Shown here: positions 21,487 to 33,340 of the stretch, one piece after another | Numbering within the stretch: position 1 is the stretch's first letter | How the letters are laid out: every line of letters begins with the position of its first letter | Assembly: GCF_018320785.1 (NCBI RefSeq) | Contig: NC_054878.1 | Coordinates: 47,265,561-47,329,560, forward strand | Direction: 5' to 3' | Length of the DNA stretch: 64,000 nucleotides | From: Cheilinus undulatus | Lineage: Eukaryota > Chordata > Actinopteri > Labriformes > Labridae | Position numbers and translations under genes: made by a program | The notes under the pieces: generated by a model | What the model was told of the DNA's origin: nothing | Seen by the model: only the letters and a program-made list of their open reading frames with translations | Databases searched by the model: none

Positions 21487-21943
21487 TTGTAGGGTATCTG
21501 GGCTCTGGGTTGCTGTACCACGCCGCTGCAGCCCCTCCGCCCCTCACGGTCTCCTGGTAGGACGGCAGCTCTCCCACGTTCCCGATCCCGCCGTTGCAGA
21601 AGCCGCTGACGGCCCCGGAGAACTGCGGCACCCCGTGGGAAACGTGATAGGGCCCGCCGGGTCCCAGCGCGGCGGCTGCTGCTGCTGCTGAGGCTGAGGA
21701 AGAGGAGGAGGAGGATGAGGATGAAGACGAGGAGAGGTGGTGGTGGTGATGGTGGTGGTGGTGATGGTGCTGCTGACCCTGCTGCTGATGCTGAGAGACC
21801 TGCGGCTGCCGGTAGGCGCCCAGCGGGGACCCGAGGCTCCCCACGGTGGGGTCCATCCCTCCGAACCTCCGGTAGCTGTCCTCCATGGGGCTGAGAATGT
21901 CGGAGACTGAGAAAGGAGTGGAGTGTTTGGGGCTGAAGGACAT
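21487..21943 (-). CDS. nkx2.4: nkx2.4-type homeobox gene, exon 1
   Basis: Starts at ATG 21943-21941 with MSFSPKHSTPFSVSDILSP, the conserved start and tinman/TN (eh1-like, Groucho-binding) motif of NKX2-1/2-4. Donor is ACAA|GTAAGA; the dangling A joins exon 2 to form Ile. The 152 residues keep GVPQFSGAV, the FCNGGIGNVGELPSYQ block and WYSNPEPRYP, all aligned with NKX2-4. Odd: a homopolymer tract of 11 His (residues 59-69), 13 Ser (71-83) and an Ala-rich stretch, much longer than in human and coded by CAC/TCC repeats prone to slippage. The intron to exon 2 is 5.5 kb and holds tandem units and three transposons. Transcription is toward lower coordinates, convergent with xrn2. Confidence 0.93.
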
Positions 21944-22744
21944 GGTGTGGTCGGCTCAGTCCAGCGGCTCTCTGCCTGCGTCCTCCGCCCTCCCTCCGGC
22001 TTCTGTGCTTCCTTTGCCTCCCTGGGAAGAAGTCCAGCTGATCGGCTGCACGAGCTGACGAGTTGCCCTTATCCCGCCGGACTCAGACTCCAACACACGG
22101 AGGGGCGGAGCGACGCGCACACAACGGCGGCCACAGCCAACAATGCTGATTGACATTACAGAGGTAAGTGGAGAAAATGGTTTGGATCTACTTTCTGCTT
22201 CCGCCGAGACGGTTTGCTCTGCGAGCTTTGAGCCAAACATGAACGTGGAGGCACGAATTCCTTCAAACCCACAGATGAGCTTCATCTGTGCCCTCATGGA
22301 AACATGAGGTGTCATAATCAGTGAGGTGAGGACTCTTTGGCACAGCTGCGGAACTTCACATCACCTGGCAGGTAACAGGCTGGTGATTCTCATCCGCCTG
22401 CTGGGGCTCTAAAGACACAGATTTACCCTGAAACGTGAGGATCAACCTGCAGGTTAGAAACATAGAGAAACGTCACATCTGAACGTTTTATGGCCGGATA
22501 GTTTCTTCTTTGTGCGCCAGTTTGTCTCCATTTCTGCTCCAATTACGCATGAACTGATCTGAATGAGAGCTCCTCTGTCAGCTGAAAAGGGTCTGAAGTA
22601 CTGATTTTTACGGACATTGACTTTGAGATTACTGAATTATTCTTTAAATTCACATTAACGTTAAAATAAAATCAGAGTTGATTCAGACGTGTCTGTCTGA
22701 CGCGTCATCGTTTTGGCCAACTTCTCAGACCAGGGCTGCTTTAA
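21944..22744 (-). promoter_or_regulatory. nkx2.4 5' flank / probable promoter region
   Basis: The GC-rich, CpG-containing stretch just upstream of the start codon (21944-22150) fits a CpG-type promoter. I cannot place a TATA box or start site with confidence. A CAATGCTGATTGACATTACA stretch (22140) could be a factor site. Beyond 22320 the sequence turns A/T-rich with nothing clear. Confidence 0.4.
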
Positions 22745-23790
22745 CCTCCTGAGACCTGAGTTTTTTACTTTCTCCCCCTTATCTGGGATAAGTAGGAGCT
22801 GATGAGTTAATAATAAATGAAAAAGGTCAAAATATGAGATAAAAAATAAAAAATAATGAATAAAAAGCCTGAATATTAGATAAAAGTCCAAATAATAGAT
22901 GTAAAATGTCAAAATGTGAGATAAAAATCAAATTAATAAATTTTAAAAGCCTAAATATTAGCTGAAAGTCCAAATAATAAATGTAAAAGGTTAAAATATG
23001 AGATTAAAAAGTCAGAATAATAAATATTAAAAGCTCAAAACACGAGCTAAACGTCCAAATAGCAGTTCAAACATCAGCCTTTGTCTCCAAAAGGAAATTT
23101 CTTGGATTTTTTTCTTTCCACAGTCCAAACAAATTCCTCAGATTTCAAGGAAAATTCCTTGTGAAAATTGCTGTGAAAATTCTTCAACATTTTATTAAAG
23201 TAAACCCTGATAAGTACCTCAACTTTCTTTAAATAGTTTTCAAATCTTTTAGCTAAACAAAACATAAAATTCAATGTTAAATCCTAAAAAAATTCAAGCA
23301 ATTTCCCCAAAGAAACCTTAAAATTCCCCCTGAAATTTCTCTGCAAAATTTTACATAAAATTTACAAATAAATTCCTGAAATTCCATGAAAATACATCCA
23401 GACAAACTCTCTTAAATTTCCATGAAAATTTGTGAAAATTTTAAAGGACAATCCCTCCCAAAGTTCCAATCCAGTCCAAAAAGTATACAAATAAATTTCC
23501 CAAATTCCCAAGAAAATGTCAAAGAAATTCAGAGAAAATATCCCCAAAACTTTCAATGAAACTCTCCAAAATATGTAAACATGTCCCCGAAAAATCCATG
23601 AAAATATTTGATCAATTCCACGCAAATTCTCCGAAATATCCAAACAGCCAATCACTGGGACACTGGGAAAATAAACGACATTTCATTGATGAAGTTTCCT
23701 TTCAGTGACTCTGCCTGCAGCTGCAAACACTGTTAAGAGTTCTCAGTAGTCTCAACATAAATAATGGGTCATTCTGAGTTTTAAGGAGGG
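22745..23790. mobile_element. piggyBac-like MITE copy with mixed minisatellite interior
   Basis: TTAA (22741-22744) precedes CCTCCTGAGACC. The first part has AAAATATGAGATAAAAA words, the second AAATTCC/CATGAAAATTT words. The right end near GTTTTAAGGAGGG is degraded. Long open frames inside on - (e.g. 23362-23655) are repeat shadows. Confidence 0.5.
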
Positions 23791-23991
23791 AAAATAAAGA
23801 TTATTGATCATTTATTGGATCCTCATCAGCTCCTCTCCCTGAGTCCACAACATGATAGAAAGGATTCACAGTAGAACTTTTTCATTCAGCCAGAAATGAG
23901 CTGAACGAGCTGCCGTAGGTCACCAAACCTTTCCACACAGTAAACGCATAAAGGCAGCCCTTTAAACAGTTCCGTTATCTACACCTTAAAT

Positions 23992-25803
23992 CAGGGCTGT
24001 CAAACCCAGTCTCTGAGGGGGCCGGATTCTGAATCCAGGTCTAACCGGAGGGTCTAACAGGGTCCACATGAAACCAAACTGTTAACCTCGTTTTCACCAG
24101 CAATGAATTATGGAGGAAAAACCAGCACTGATGAAAAATGATTTTGAGATTTAAAAAGTCAAAAGGATTAGTTAAAAGGTTCCAAACACAAAATAATGAT
24201 TTAAAGACAAAAATACAAAAAAGAAAGTCACAGTCAGGTTCTAAAGGCCAAAATATGACTTAAAAATAAAAACAGTGGACTTAAAAGGTCAAAATATGAG
24301 ATTAAAAACTCAATTATAAATAAAAAATGCCAAAATATCAGCTAATAGACCAAATTATAAATGTAAAAGTTCAAAATATGAGTTAAAAAGTCAGAATAAT
24401 ATATTTAAAAAGCCTAAATATCAGCTAATAGACCAAATTATAAATGTAAAAGTTCAAAATATGAGTTAAAAAGTCAGAATAATATATTTAAAAAGCCTAA
24501 ATATTAGATAAAAGTCCAAAAAATAAATGTTAAAGGTCAAAATATGGGATAAAAAGTCATTCAGTCAATTATAACTTTTTATGTCATAATTTTGACTTTT
24601 TAATTTCATAATTCTGACTTTTTTAATCTTATAATTTTGACCTTTTATGTCATAATTCTGACTTTTTTAATCTTATAATTTTGACCTTTTATGTCATAAT
24701 TCTGACTTTTTTAATCTTATAATTTTGACCTTTTATGTCATAATTCTGACTTTTTTAATCTTATAATTTTGACCTTTTATGTCATAATTCTGACTTTTTT
24801 AATCTTATAATTTTGACCTTTTATTTCATAATTCTGACTTTTTTAATCTTATAATTTTGACCTTTTATGTCATAATTCTGACTTTTTTAATCTTATAATT
24901 TCGACCTTTTATTTCATAATTCTGACTTTTTTAATCTTATAATTTTGACCTTTTATTTCATAATTCTGACTTTTTTAATCTTATAATTTTGACCTTTTAT
25001 GTCATAATTCTGACTTTTTTAATCTTATAATTTTGACCTTTTATGTCATAATTCTGACTTTTTTAATCTTATAATTTTGACCTTTTATGTCATAATTCTG
25101 ACTTTTTTAATCTTATAATTTTGACCTTTTATGTCATAATTCTGACTTTTTTAATCTTATAATTTTGACCTTTTATTTCATAATTATGACTTTTTTAATC
25201 TTATAATTTTGACCTTTTATTTCATAATTATGACTTTTTTAATCTTATAATTTTGACCTTTTATGTCATAATTCTGACTTTTTTAATCTTATAATTTTGA
25301 CCTTTTATGTCATAATTCTGACTTTTTTAATCTTATAATTTTGACCTTTTATTTCATAATTCTGACTTTTTTAATCTTATAATTTTGACCTTTTATGTCA
25401 TAATTCTGACTTTTTTAATCTTATAATTTTGACCTTTTATTTCATAATTATGACTTTTTTAATCTTATAATTTTGACCTTTTATGTCATAATTCTGACTT
25501 TTTTAATCTTATAATTTTGACCTTTTATGTCATAATTCTGACTTTTTTAATCTTATAATTTTGACCTTTTATTTCATAATTCTGACTTTTTTAATCTTAT
25601 AATTTTGACCTTTTATGTCATAATTCTGACTTTTTTAATCTTATAATTTTGACCTTTTATTTCATAATTATGACTTTTTTAATCTTATAATTTTGACCTT
25701 TTATTTCATAATTCTGACTTTTTTATCTTATAATTTTGACCTTTTATTTCATAATTCTGACTTTTTTATCTTATAATTTTGACCTTTTATTTCATAATTA
25801 TGA
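23992..25803. mobile_element. hAT-like element start whose interior became a large tandem array
   Basis: Left end CAGGGCTGTCAAACCC with GGGGGCCGGATTCTGAATCC, as in the family of 16858. The interior begins with AAAATATGAGTTAAAAAGTC words and passes into the 44-bp array. The right terminal repeat is not found; sequence after 25803 belongs to another element. Confidence 0.5.
24575..25802 (+). repeat. 44-bp tandem array, about 28 copies, with 220-bp higher-order period
   Basis: The unit combines TTTTTTAATCTTATAATTTT with GACCTTTTATGTCATAATTC and TGAC, a 44-bp period that is very regular from 24619 on. Variants at two positions (ATGTC/ATTTC and ATTCTG/ATTATG) repeat in the five-unit order GC, GC, TC, GC, TA at least twice (25261-25700). 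Confidence 0.95.
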
Positions 25804-25854
25804 CCTAGATTTTTTTTTCCAAGAATTGCTGTACCGTCACATTGTTGTCTTTTT

Positions 25855-26115
25855 TTATTTGACCCTTATGGGCTTCCATACAGGCATCTCAAGGGCCCCT
25901 CCCTACTGTGGGCCCTGAGAATCAGTACCTTTCTCCCCCCTCAGCTACGCCCCTGCTTTAGTACAGAACTGAGAGAAATAAAATCCAGACACATGCCAGC
26001 CTAAGGCTTGTAGAAATTTAGACTTTTTTATTTCCAGGAACCAGGTCACGGCCCACTAAGAACAGCCCTGCGACCCACCTCTGGGTCTCGACCCACCAGT
26101 TGAGAACCGCTGCTG
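25855..26115. mobile_element. Two hAT-like element ends (truncated)
   Basis: 25880-25955 resembles the right end of the element at 31746-32771 (CCCCTCCCTACTGTGGGCCC then CTACGCCCCTG). 26040-26115 is a separate end, GGGTCTCGACCCACCAGTTGAGAACCGCTG in type. Neither has a visible partner end. Confidence 0.5.
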
Positions 26116-26250
26116 TAAAACAACAAGGAGAGCAGCAATAAGGGGGAAGGAGAAGGAAAACCAGCTCCTCACAGACCAACATGACAGTGATTCTGTGTTC
26201 CTGTACTCAGAGGTCTGGAGAGATTCTCCACACAGGAAGTAAAGACTCAG

Positions 26251-27575
26251 CAGTGCTGGGTAGAGCACACAGTTACAGTACTCGAGTAAAAGTACTGTTA
26301 CTTAACCATAATAATTACTCAAGTAGAAGTAGACGTACTCATAAAAATAAGTACTTGAGTAAGAGTAACTAAGTACCTTGTTAAAAGACTACTCAAGTAG
26401 TGAGTAACTTTGTGCAGTTTATTAAAACATTGTTTAACAACATATTATTCAGGGGTAGTAATGTAAAGTGTCATTCATAAAGCAGCATGACAAACGTAAA
26501 AGAAATAAAAGCCTAACATAAAGCAGCAGTCAAATTATGTTTGTTAACCAACATTATGGGATGAAAAATTCAATATGAAGAGAAAAACCAGACTCTTTCT
26601 CTCATCACAGCTGTCTTATTTGTACATGATGATTTCAATCTCATACATGAATTTATACTTGCAGTTCTTCCTTTTTAATCACATTATGTTCATTTTATCA
26701 TGTGTTGATGATTTTTGGCTCATATTTATGAAATTAATCTCATGAACTGGCCTTCATACTGACTTTTTGCCCTTTTTATTTAATTGTTAAGCTCCAGTTT
26801 ATGAATTTTTATCCTGATTATCAATCAACAAATTCTGCAAGCCGAACTGGAGCTTACTAAAACCAAAGACAGCTTTGGCCCTCTGGCCCCACTGTAACCA
26901 TGTTAGCCATCATCAGAGATATGCCTGATGATAGTTCACCTACGACCTAACGTTAAATAACGGCGTGTAAAATCACGTGTGGCACAGTTGCAGAGGTGGT
27001 CGGACACGTGACGTCATGTATCACTGACACAGCCGTGTCTCTGCAGTCTGCAGGTTAAAACTGATATGTTTAGCTAAGTAGCAGAGCAGTCGTTAGCTTG
27101 TTTATCTTACCATAACGAGCTTTCTCAGATTTGATGTGCTATTTTTGAAGCACCGTTGTAGGTAGACACAGTCAGCAGAGCATTATGTGTCTGTAGTTCC
27201 TCGGAGTTTAAAGGTGCAGAGTGTTGAACACGCTCCTCTGGAGGAGACGCAGGTAGCAGCTTCAGCCATTATCTCCAGCTGTTGAAGGTTAAGGGGGCGG
27301 GGTCATTCCTCCCCTGCTATGATGTTAGCTCACGCTGCTGTGAGAGCTCAGCTGAGAGTAAAAATATTAATGAAAATAAACTATAGACAAGTAAAAGTAG
27401 CGACCAGTGCATGCCCAATGTAACGGAGTAAAAGTTTCGTTTTTTAACCCAAATGCAACGGAGTAGGAGTAAAAAGTACTCTGCTCAAAAACTGCTCTCA
27501 AAAGTAGGATTTTTCAAAAAAAACTACTCGAGCACATGTAACGGAGTAAATGTAACGCGTTACTACCCACCTCTG
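26251..27575. mobile_element. Complete hAT-type non-autonomous element, 1.3 kb, perfect 8-bp TSD
   Basis: Begins CAGTGCTGGGTAGAGCAC and ends TACTACCCACCTCTG, flanked both sides by AGACTCAG (26243-26250, 27576-27583). Both ends are rich in GTAACGGAGTAA and AAGTACTTGAGTAA words. No transposase frame. Parts of a second copy flank the insertion at 39764-40210. Confidence 0.85.
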
Positions 27576-27583
27576 AGACTCAG

Positions 27584-28104
27584 ACTTCCCATGACCTCAC
27601 AGGTCCACCTGAGGGTGGGCGGTTCCTGTTCCGGTTTAAAAGGGCTGAGTAGGCCTACACAGGACTTTTGAACTCTTCAGGACAGTTTCACCTGAGCGTG
27701 GCTGCAGAGACGCTGCAGAGATGCTGCAGAGGCTGAGCAGGCCGGTAAAACGTGACGGAAAATCACAATAATACTTTTTAGACAAAGGAGCGTTTTAGAT
27801 GTAAAATAACTGTAAGGTGATAAATCTACTTTATTCAGTCAACGATGGGGAAAAGCTGCAGGTTGTTATAAAACTGTAGTTTGTTTTTCTGTTCACAGCT
27901 GGTGGAAACTTTGGAAACGTCTTTTGTCTTCAGGCCTCCTTGTGCACAAGGCCCCACACAGTTGGCCACCATTGTCCCAGAAACCCACCAATGGGAGGGT
28001 GAGTTTGGAGAGAGGGTACACTCTAAAAAATAAGAGCTCAAAATAACTTTAGGTTGAGACGTTAAAGCATGTTTAACAGTGGAGAGTGCTGTACTCAAGA
28101 CCAC
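27584..28104. other. Unique intergenic sequence
   Basis: I see no gene, RNA or repeat with defined ends. Confidence 0.4.
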
Positions 28105-28110
28105 ACTATC

Positions 28111-29155
28111 AGAGACCAAGACTGGCCCAAGACCAGAGTTCACCAAGACCAAGACTGGCCCAAGACCAGAGTGCACAGAGACCAGGACTGGCTCAAGACC
28201 AGAGTTCACCAAGACCAAGACAAGACCAAGACCAGAGTGCACCGAGACCAAGACTGGATCAAGACCAGAGTGCACAGAGACCAGGACTGGCCCAAGACCA
28301 GAGTTCACCAAGACCAAGACTGGCCCAAGACCAGAGTGCACCGAGACCAAGACTGGCTCAAGACCAGAGTGCACAGAGACCAAGACTGGCCCAAGTCCAG
28401 AGTTCACCGAGACCAAGACTGGCCCAAGACCAGAGTTCACCAAGACCAAGACAAGACCAAGACCAGAGTGCACAGAGACCAGGGCTGGCTCAAGACCAGA
28501 GTTCACAGAGACCAGGACTGGCTCAAGACCAGAGTGCACAGAGACCAAGACTGGATCAAGACCAGAGTTCACCAAGATCAAGACTGGCTCAAGACCAGAG
28601 TGCACCGAGACCAAGACTGGCCCAAGTCCAGAGTGCACCGAGACCAAGACTGGCTCAAGACCAGAGTTCACAGAGACCAGGACTGGCTCAAGACCAGAGT
28701 GCACAGAGACCAAGACTGGATCAAGACCAGAGTTCACCAAGATCAAGACTGGCTCAAGACCAGAGTGCACCGAGACCAAGACTGGCCCAAGACCAGAGTG
28801 CACAGGGCTAGGACTGGCCCAAGACCAGAGTTCACCAAGATCAAGACTGGCTCAAGACCAGAGTGCACCGAGACCAAGACTGGCCCAAGACCAGAGTGCA
28901 CAGAGACCAGGACTGGCTCAAGACCAGAGTTCACCAAGACCAAGACTGGCCCAATACCAGAGTGCACCAAGATCAAGACTGGCTCAAGACCAGAGTGCAC
29001 CGAGACCAAGACTGGCCCAAGACCAGAGTTCACCAAGACCAAGACTGGCCCAAGACCAGAGTGCACCGAGACCAAGACTGGCTCAAGACCAGAGTGCACC
29101 GAGACCAAGACTGGCTCAAGACCAGAGTTCACCGAGACCAAGACAAGACCAAGAT
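28111..29155 (+). repeat. 33-bp minisatellite, about 32 copies, open in several frames
   Basis: The unit is built from GACCAAGACTGGCCCAAGAC and CAGAGTTCACC, with GTTCACC/GTGCACC and GGCCC/GGCTC/GGATC variants. Because 33 is a multiple of three and the unit has few stops, several frames on both strands stay open for 120-371 codons with perfect 11-residue periodicity. A few shorter units (GACCAAGACAAGACCAAGAC) break the pattern without breaking frame. I do not annotate a protein. Confidence 0.95.
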
Positions 29156-29429
29156 TTTTGGGGGTCATGACCGAGGCCAGATAAGGACCATAAAAATCAA
29201 ATTTGAAACAACACTCCAAAGTTGAAGAGTTAAAGAGCATTCTCTCTTTATTTCAGTTTTCTTTTTTAGATCTGACAGTGAAACACAAGCTGTCTGCAAC
29301 ATGCACAAACCGCAAATCTTAACAAATTTGTTCAACCAAAGTCTTATAAAAAATAAATCCCTGTGTGTATTTAAAAGCCACTGACAAGTCCGGAATTATT
29401 CTGAGGATCTGAAAAAGAGACGTTTATCT

Positions 29430-30060
29430 AGATTAGTGTTACTCAGAAAGAAATACCTTCACAAGAGCCACGATCTAAGAGGTGAAAGGTGGCAAAAACA
29501 GCCTGAAGAAGAAATAGAAATAAGTTAAAGGTGGCAAAAATGGTCAAAAAGCAGCAAAAATGGATGAAAAAGGGCAAGTACCTTAGTACCTAAGTAGCAA
29601 GTATGGGTGAGTAGTGACAGAAATGAGTTACAGGTAGCAAAAAGGCCCAAAATCGTCAAAAACAATGGCAAAAAAGTGACTAAAATATGAAAAAGCAGTC
29701 AAAAGTGGCAAAAATTTGAAAGCAAAAGTTAGCTTGATGGGGGAAAGTGGCCAAAAATTGTGAAAGCGGGTAAAAATGGGATAAAAATGGCTAAAATAGG
29801 CAAAAATTGGGGAAAAAGGGTATTAAATGGCAAAGCGTGGCTTAAATGGCCAAAAAGTGGTGAAAACAGGGAAAAGTGGCGAGAAGAGGTGGCAAAAATG
29901 GGTAGAAAAATAAGAGGAAAAGTGTATTTAACAGCAAAAGGTGGCTTAAATGAGCAGAAACGGTGAAAAAGGGCAGAAATGGTAAAAAAGAAAAAAGAAA
30001 AAAGAAAAAAAGAAAAAAGGTATATTTAATGGCAAAGGTAGCTTTAATGGGTGAACAGTG
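29430..30060. mobile_element. hAT-type MITE fragment with GTGGCAAAAATGG interior
   Basis: Begins TAGTGTTACTCAG, then ACAAGAGCCACGATCTAAG as in the other family members, followed by about 500 bp of AAAAGTGGCAAAAATGG words. No right terminal repeat is visible. Confidence 0.6.
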
Positions 30061-30879
30061 TCCCTTATTTGAAGTCCTCTGAGGGAATAAGATTTAAGAT
30101 GAGGACATAAAAGAGCCTCGTGAGCATCACTGATCTGGACTGTCAGGTAAATGTGGCCTGAAGTGTTCAGAGGGATTTCTGACCAGACCTGGGTGTTTGC
30201 AGGTCTAACTGCTTGTTTTGGGGAGAGCTGCTCCTTATTATCACATTAATGAAGTCAAAGACCAGTGCCGGTCTAGACTGGTCTAAATGGAAAACCCAGA
30301 GTCCGGCCGGTCCGAGACCGAGAAAAGACCGAGACATTCAAAATGTGGACTGGTCTCGAGTACTCCAACACTAGAGTGTAGAGATAAAAGAAATAAACCT
30401 GTTTACTCCTGGACACGTCTTTCTTAACTGTGATCATACTAGACTGTAAATGGTGACTAGGAATGCTGGGTAATTGTTCCCCAGCGTAGAGAGGTCCAGA
30501 AAATCTTTTTTTAACAAACATGCTTTGGCTGAATTTACGGACTGCCTCGATCTAACCGTGCGTAAAGATCTGGTTCTTTTACGCACGCAGAGACTGAAAT
30601 TAACAGAAAAGCCCGAAGTCCTTGGCTGTAAAGAAGCATCTAGCCCGCCTTTTCTCCGGGTATTTATGTGTTTCCCACAGGAATCCGGCTTTTCTTTGGT
30701 AAAAAGGACTAAACCAGAGAGAGGGAGCCGATGGCTGTCTGAAATCCTGGAGAGTAAAGGAGGAAATTTCACTTGAAAACAGGAGCATTAATCCAGAATT
30801 TTGCTTTTATTTATTCAGATAATTCGTTAAAAAAAAATCTCTCCATACTGACCTCCATGCCCTCCTTTCACCCCCTCCC

Positions 30880-31067
30880 TCTGCAGATGCAGTCACCTTT
30901 GCACGTGCGGCTTCAGCTCTCTTCACTGTAAACAGGCCGAGCAGCCAATCACGTGCTGACCTGCTGCTACACGTCACTTCACGTCCTCTTCGTCTCTTTT
31001 TATGCTGTCCCTCCTAGATTAAAAAAAAAAAAAAAACATAAAATCGAGTCCGGCCGTTTGCTCTCCG
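30880..31067 (+). promoter_or_regulatory. Candidate promoter of an uncharacterised transcript
   Basis: A local GC/CpG rise holds a CCAAT box next to an E-box (GCCAATCACGTG, about 30943), CACGTCAC and a TATA-like CTTTTTATGCTG (about 30996), then a CpG-rich 5' UTR-like stretch. It precedes the ORF and donor described next. Predicted from sequence only. Confidence 0.35.
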
Positions 31068-31170
31068 ATGATCCGAGGACAGAGCGGGACCAGCGAGGAG
31101 CCTCAGGCCGGCTCAGAGCGACTGCTGCCGGCTGAGAGAGAGAGGAGACCCCGCTGGAGCCTGACGGAGG
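31068..31170 (+). CDS. Candidate small gene, exon 1 (hypothetical)
   Basis: ATG at 31068 opens a frame of 34 codons without stop (starts MIRGQSGTSEEPQAG, ends RPRWSLTE) up to a donor at GAGG|GTAAAA, leaving one base of a codon. Exon 2 at 34764 and exon 3 at 38062 continue the same frame in matching phase, predicting 86 residues. I recognise no family. The composition is polar and Arg/Glu-rich. A non-coding RNA using the same exons is equally possible, and chance agreement of three short frames cannot be excluded. It lies between nkx2.4 and nkx2.2, where mammals have no protein gene that I know of. Confidence 0.3.
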
Positions 31171-31745
31171 GTAAAAACTGAATAAAGAGTTAAAGCAGAG
31201 CAGAGATGGAGCTGTTTACAGCTGCTTCATTATCAATGACAGAGACATTTAACTCAGTTTAAATTAAAGTTAAGAGTCAGTAGATAGTCTCTGTCTTTAG
31301 TTCAGAGCCATTATTCCTCTCTGCTCTGACTGAATGGATTTACACTGAATTACCTTTGAATGTCATCTGCTCCACACAAAGATGCTGAAGGCCTGCTGCT
31401 GCTCAGATTTATAATGTTCATTTAAGGAGCGTTTACATCATTTATTTCTTTGTCTTTTACTAAATGTTGTGATATTTTCAAGGCTTTATCAATCACGCTT
31501 GTTAAATTGACCAAAATTAAAATGTTAAATTGGCAGAGCATCCCTGAAGTGTCCTGATGCAATCAGAAAAAAATTACATTTTTCATAAGTTTATGACTTT
31601 TTCACAGTCCTTTTTAGATTTATTTAGTTTAAATTTGGTGAATAATAGAATTTAAATTTCCTGAGAAATTATGAGTTTGATTTTTTATTTATGGTCCCTA
31701 TAAAAGTATTGATCCCCTTTGATGTTTTACACTTTTGTTGGTTTT

Positions 31746-32389
31746 CAGGGACGTAGCGAAGGATTTTAGGGATTTTAGGGATTTTAGGCCCCCAGAAAGA
31801 ACATTACACAGCCGGCCAGCCAGTCAACAAATGCTGCATCATTTCTACACATTCTTTATCTCTCTATTCTATTTTACATTTGTTTTCTTGTTAGTTTGTT
31901 TTCTCTGCTCAATTTTTTTCTCTTTTCTTTTCCAATTTGTCTCTTTTTTATGTTTATTATATGTAAATAATTTTGTAAATCAGCATCAGAACTTGCTACC
32001 CATTTATCCGTCTGTTAGCAGATATTTACTTGTATGCACTTCTTGGTGAATAATAAATAAATAAATAAATAAATGTGTGTGTGTGTATATATATATATAT
32101 ATAATTTTAAAATTTAAATAAATTAAATATATATATATATATGCATTGTATAAAATCATACAATTTTAAATAAATTAAAAAACATTTATATATAAAAAGT
32201 GTATGTATATTTATAGAGTTGCATTGCATAAAACTATACAATTTTAGATAAATTTAAAATAATGTATATATAAATGTATATATTCATAGATTTGCATTGC
32301 ATACAATTATAACATTTTAAATAAATAAAAACATATTTAAGAAAGTTATATACATTTATAGATTTGCATTGCATAAAATTATACAAATT

Positions 32390-32449
<60 letters not shown>

Positions 32450-32771
32450 TTTTAATGTATTTTTGAATCTTAATTCCCTTTTATAAGCAATGATTTTATT
32501 ATGGTAAAATAAAATTTACTTGCATTATTTTGCAGTGCTGGACATTTGGACATTTTTAAGCGAGGAGCAGGGCCCCCAGTATCATGTTCTACTCTCACAT
32601 AAATTTCAGTCTTCTGACTGATTCATTTAGTCACTTTTGATTCAATAATGACTCTGACTACTAAGAAATAATAAATACAAACACAAATTTCATTGCAGGC
32701 TTCTCAAAGGCCCCTCCCTACTGTGGGCCCAGCAAATCAGTACCCTTTTTCCCCCCTGTGCTACGCCCCCG
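31746..32771. mobile_element. hAT-type element with GTAGC ends and perfect 8-bp TSD
   Basis: Begins CAGGGACGTAGCGAAGG and ends GTGCTACGCCCCCG, flanked by TTGGTTTT on both sides (31738-31745, 32772-32779). The interior has TATATA microsatellites (32060-32110, 32390-32447) and repeated GATTTGCATTGCATA blocks, four spaced copies. No transposase. Confidence 0.8.
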
Positions 32772-33099
32772 TTGGTTTTATAAATCAATCATGATCAATG
32801 ATTTGTCTTTTTCTACCCAAAATACTACAAAAACAGATTTCTACAAAGTTGTCAGTTAAATAAAAATCTATAATGCAAAATAAGTGACTGCATAAATATT
32901 CAGCTCCTTTAAAGTGACTGACCTAATCCAACAGAGGTGCTAGTAGCCTCACAGTTAGTGAAATAGGGCTACCATTACACCATGAAGACAAAAGAACACT
33001 CAGAGAAAATGTTAATAAAAAGTCTAAGTCAGAGGATGGAGACAGAAACATCTCCAAGTCTCTGAACATCCCCCAGAGTTCAGTTAAATCCATCATGAA

Positions 33100-33340
33100 G
33101 AAATGAAGGAATATGTCACATGTGTAAATCTGCCTAGATCAGACCGTCCTCACAGACTGAGTGGGCGTGCAAGAAGGAGACTAGTGAGAGAGGACACCAA
33201 GACACCCATGACTACTCTGAAGGAGCTCCAAGCTTCAGCAGCTGAGATGGAGAGACTCTGCAGACAACAACTGTTGGCCGGGTTCTTCACCAGTCAGAGC
33301 TTCATGGGAGAGTGGCAAAGAGAAAGACAATGTTGAAGAA
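33100..33340 (+). pseudogene. Tc1-like transposase fragment
   Basis: The frame shows NLPRSDRPHRLSGRARRRLV and then TTLKELQASAAEM, the second helix-turn-helix and linker region of Tc1-like transposases. It ends in a stop soon after and cannot make a transposase. Confidence 0.7.

Noticed and set aside
15299..21943. Assignment of the first homeobox gene to nkx2.1
   Set aside because: The LSPSPP C-terminal motif, the GELPSYQ..MRGG-type exon 1 and adjacency to xrn2 favour nkx2.4; NKX2-1 is linked to other neighbours in mammals.
28069..29240. Long open frames on both strands (up to 371 codons) read as proteins
   Set aside because: They are overlapping readings of one 33-bp tandem repeat whose length is a multiple of three; several frames are open at once and none has a fitting start, splice site or known domain.
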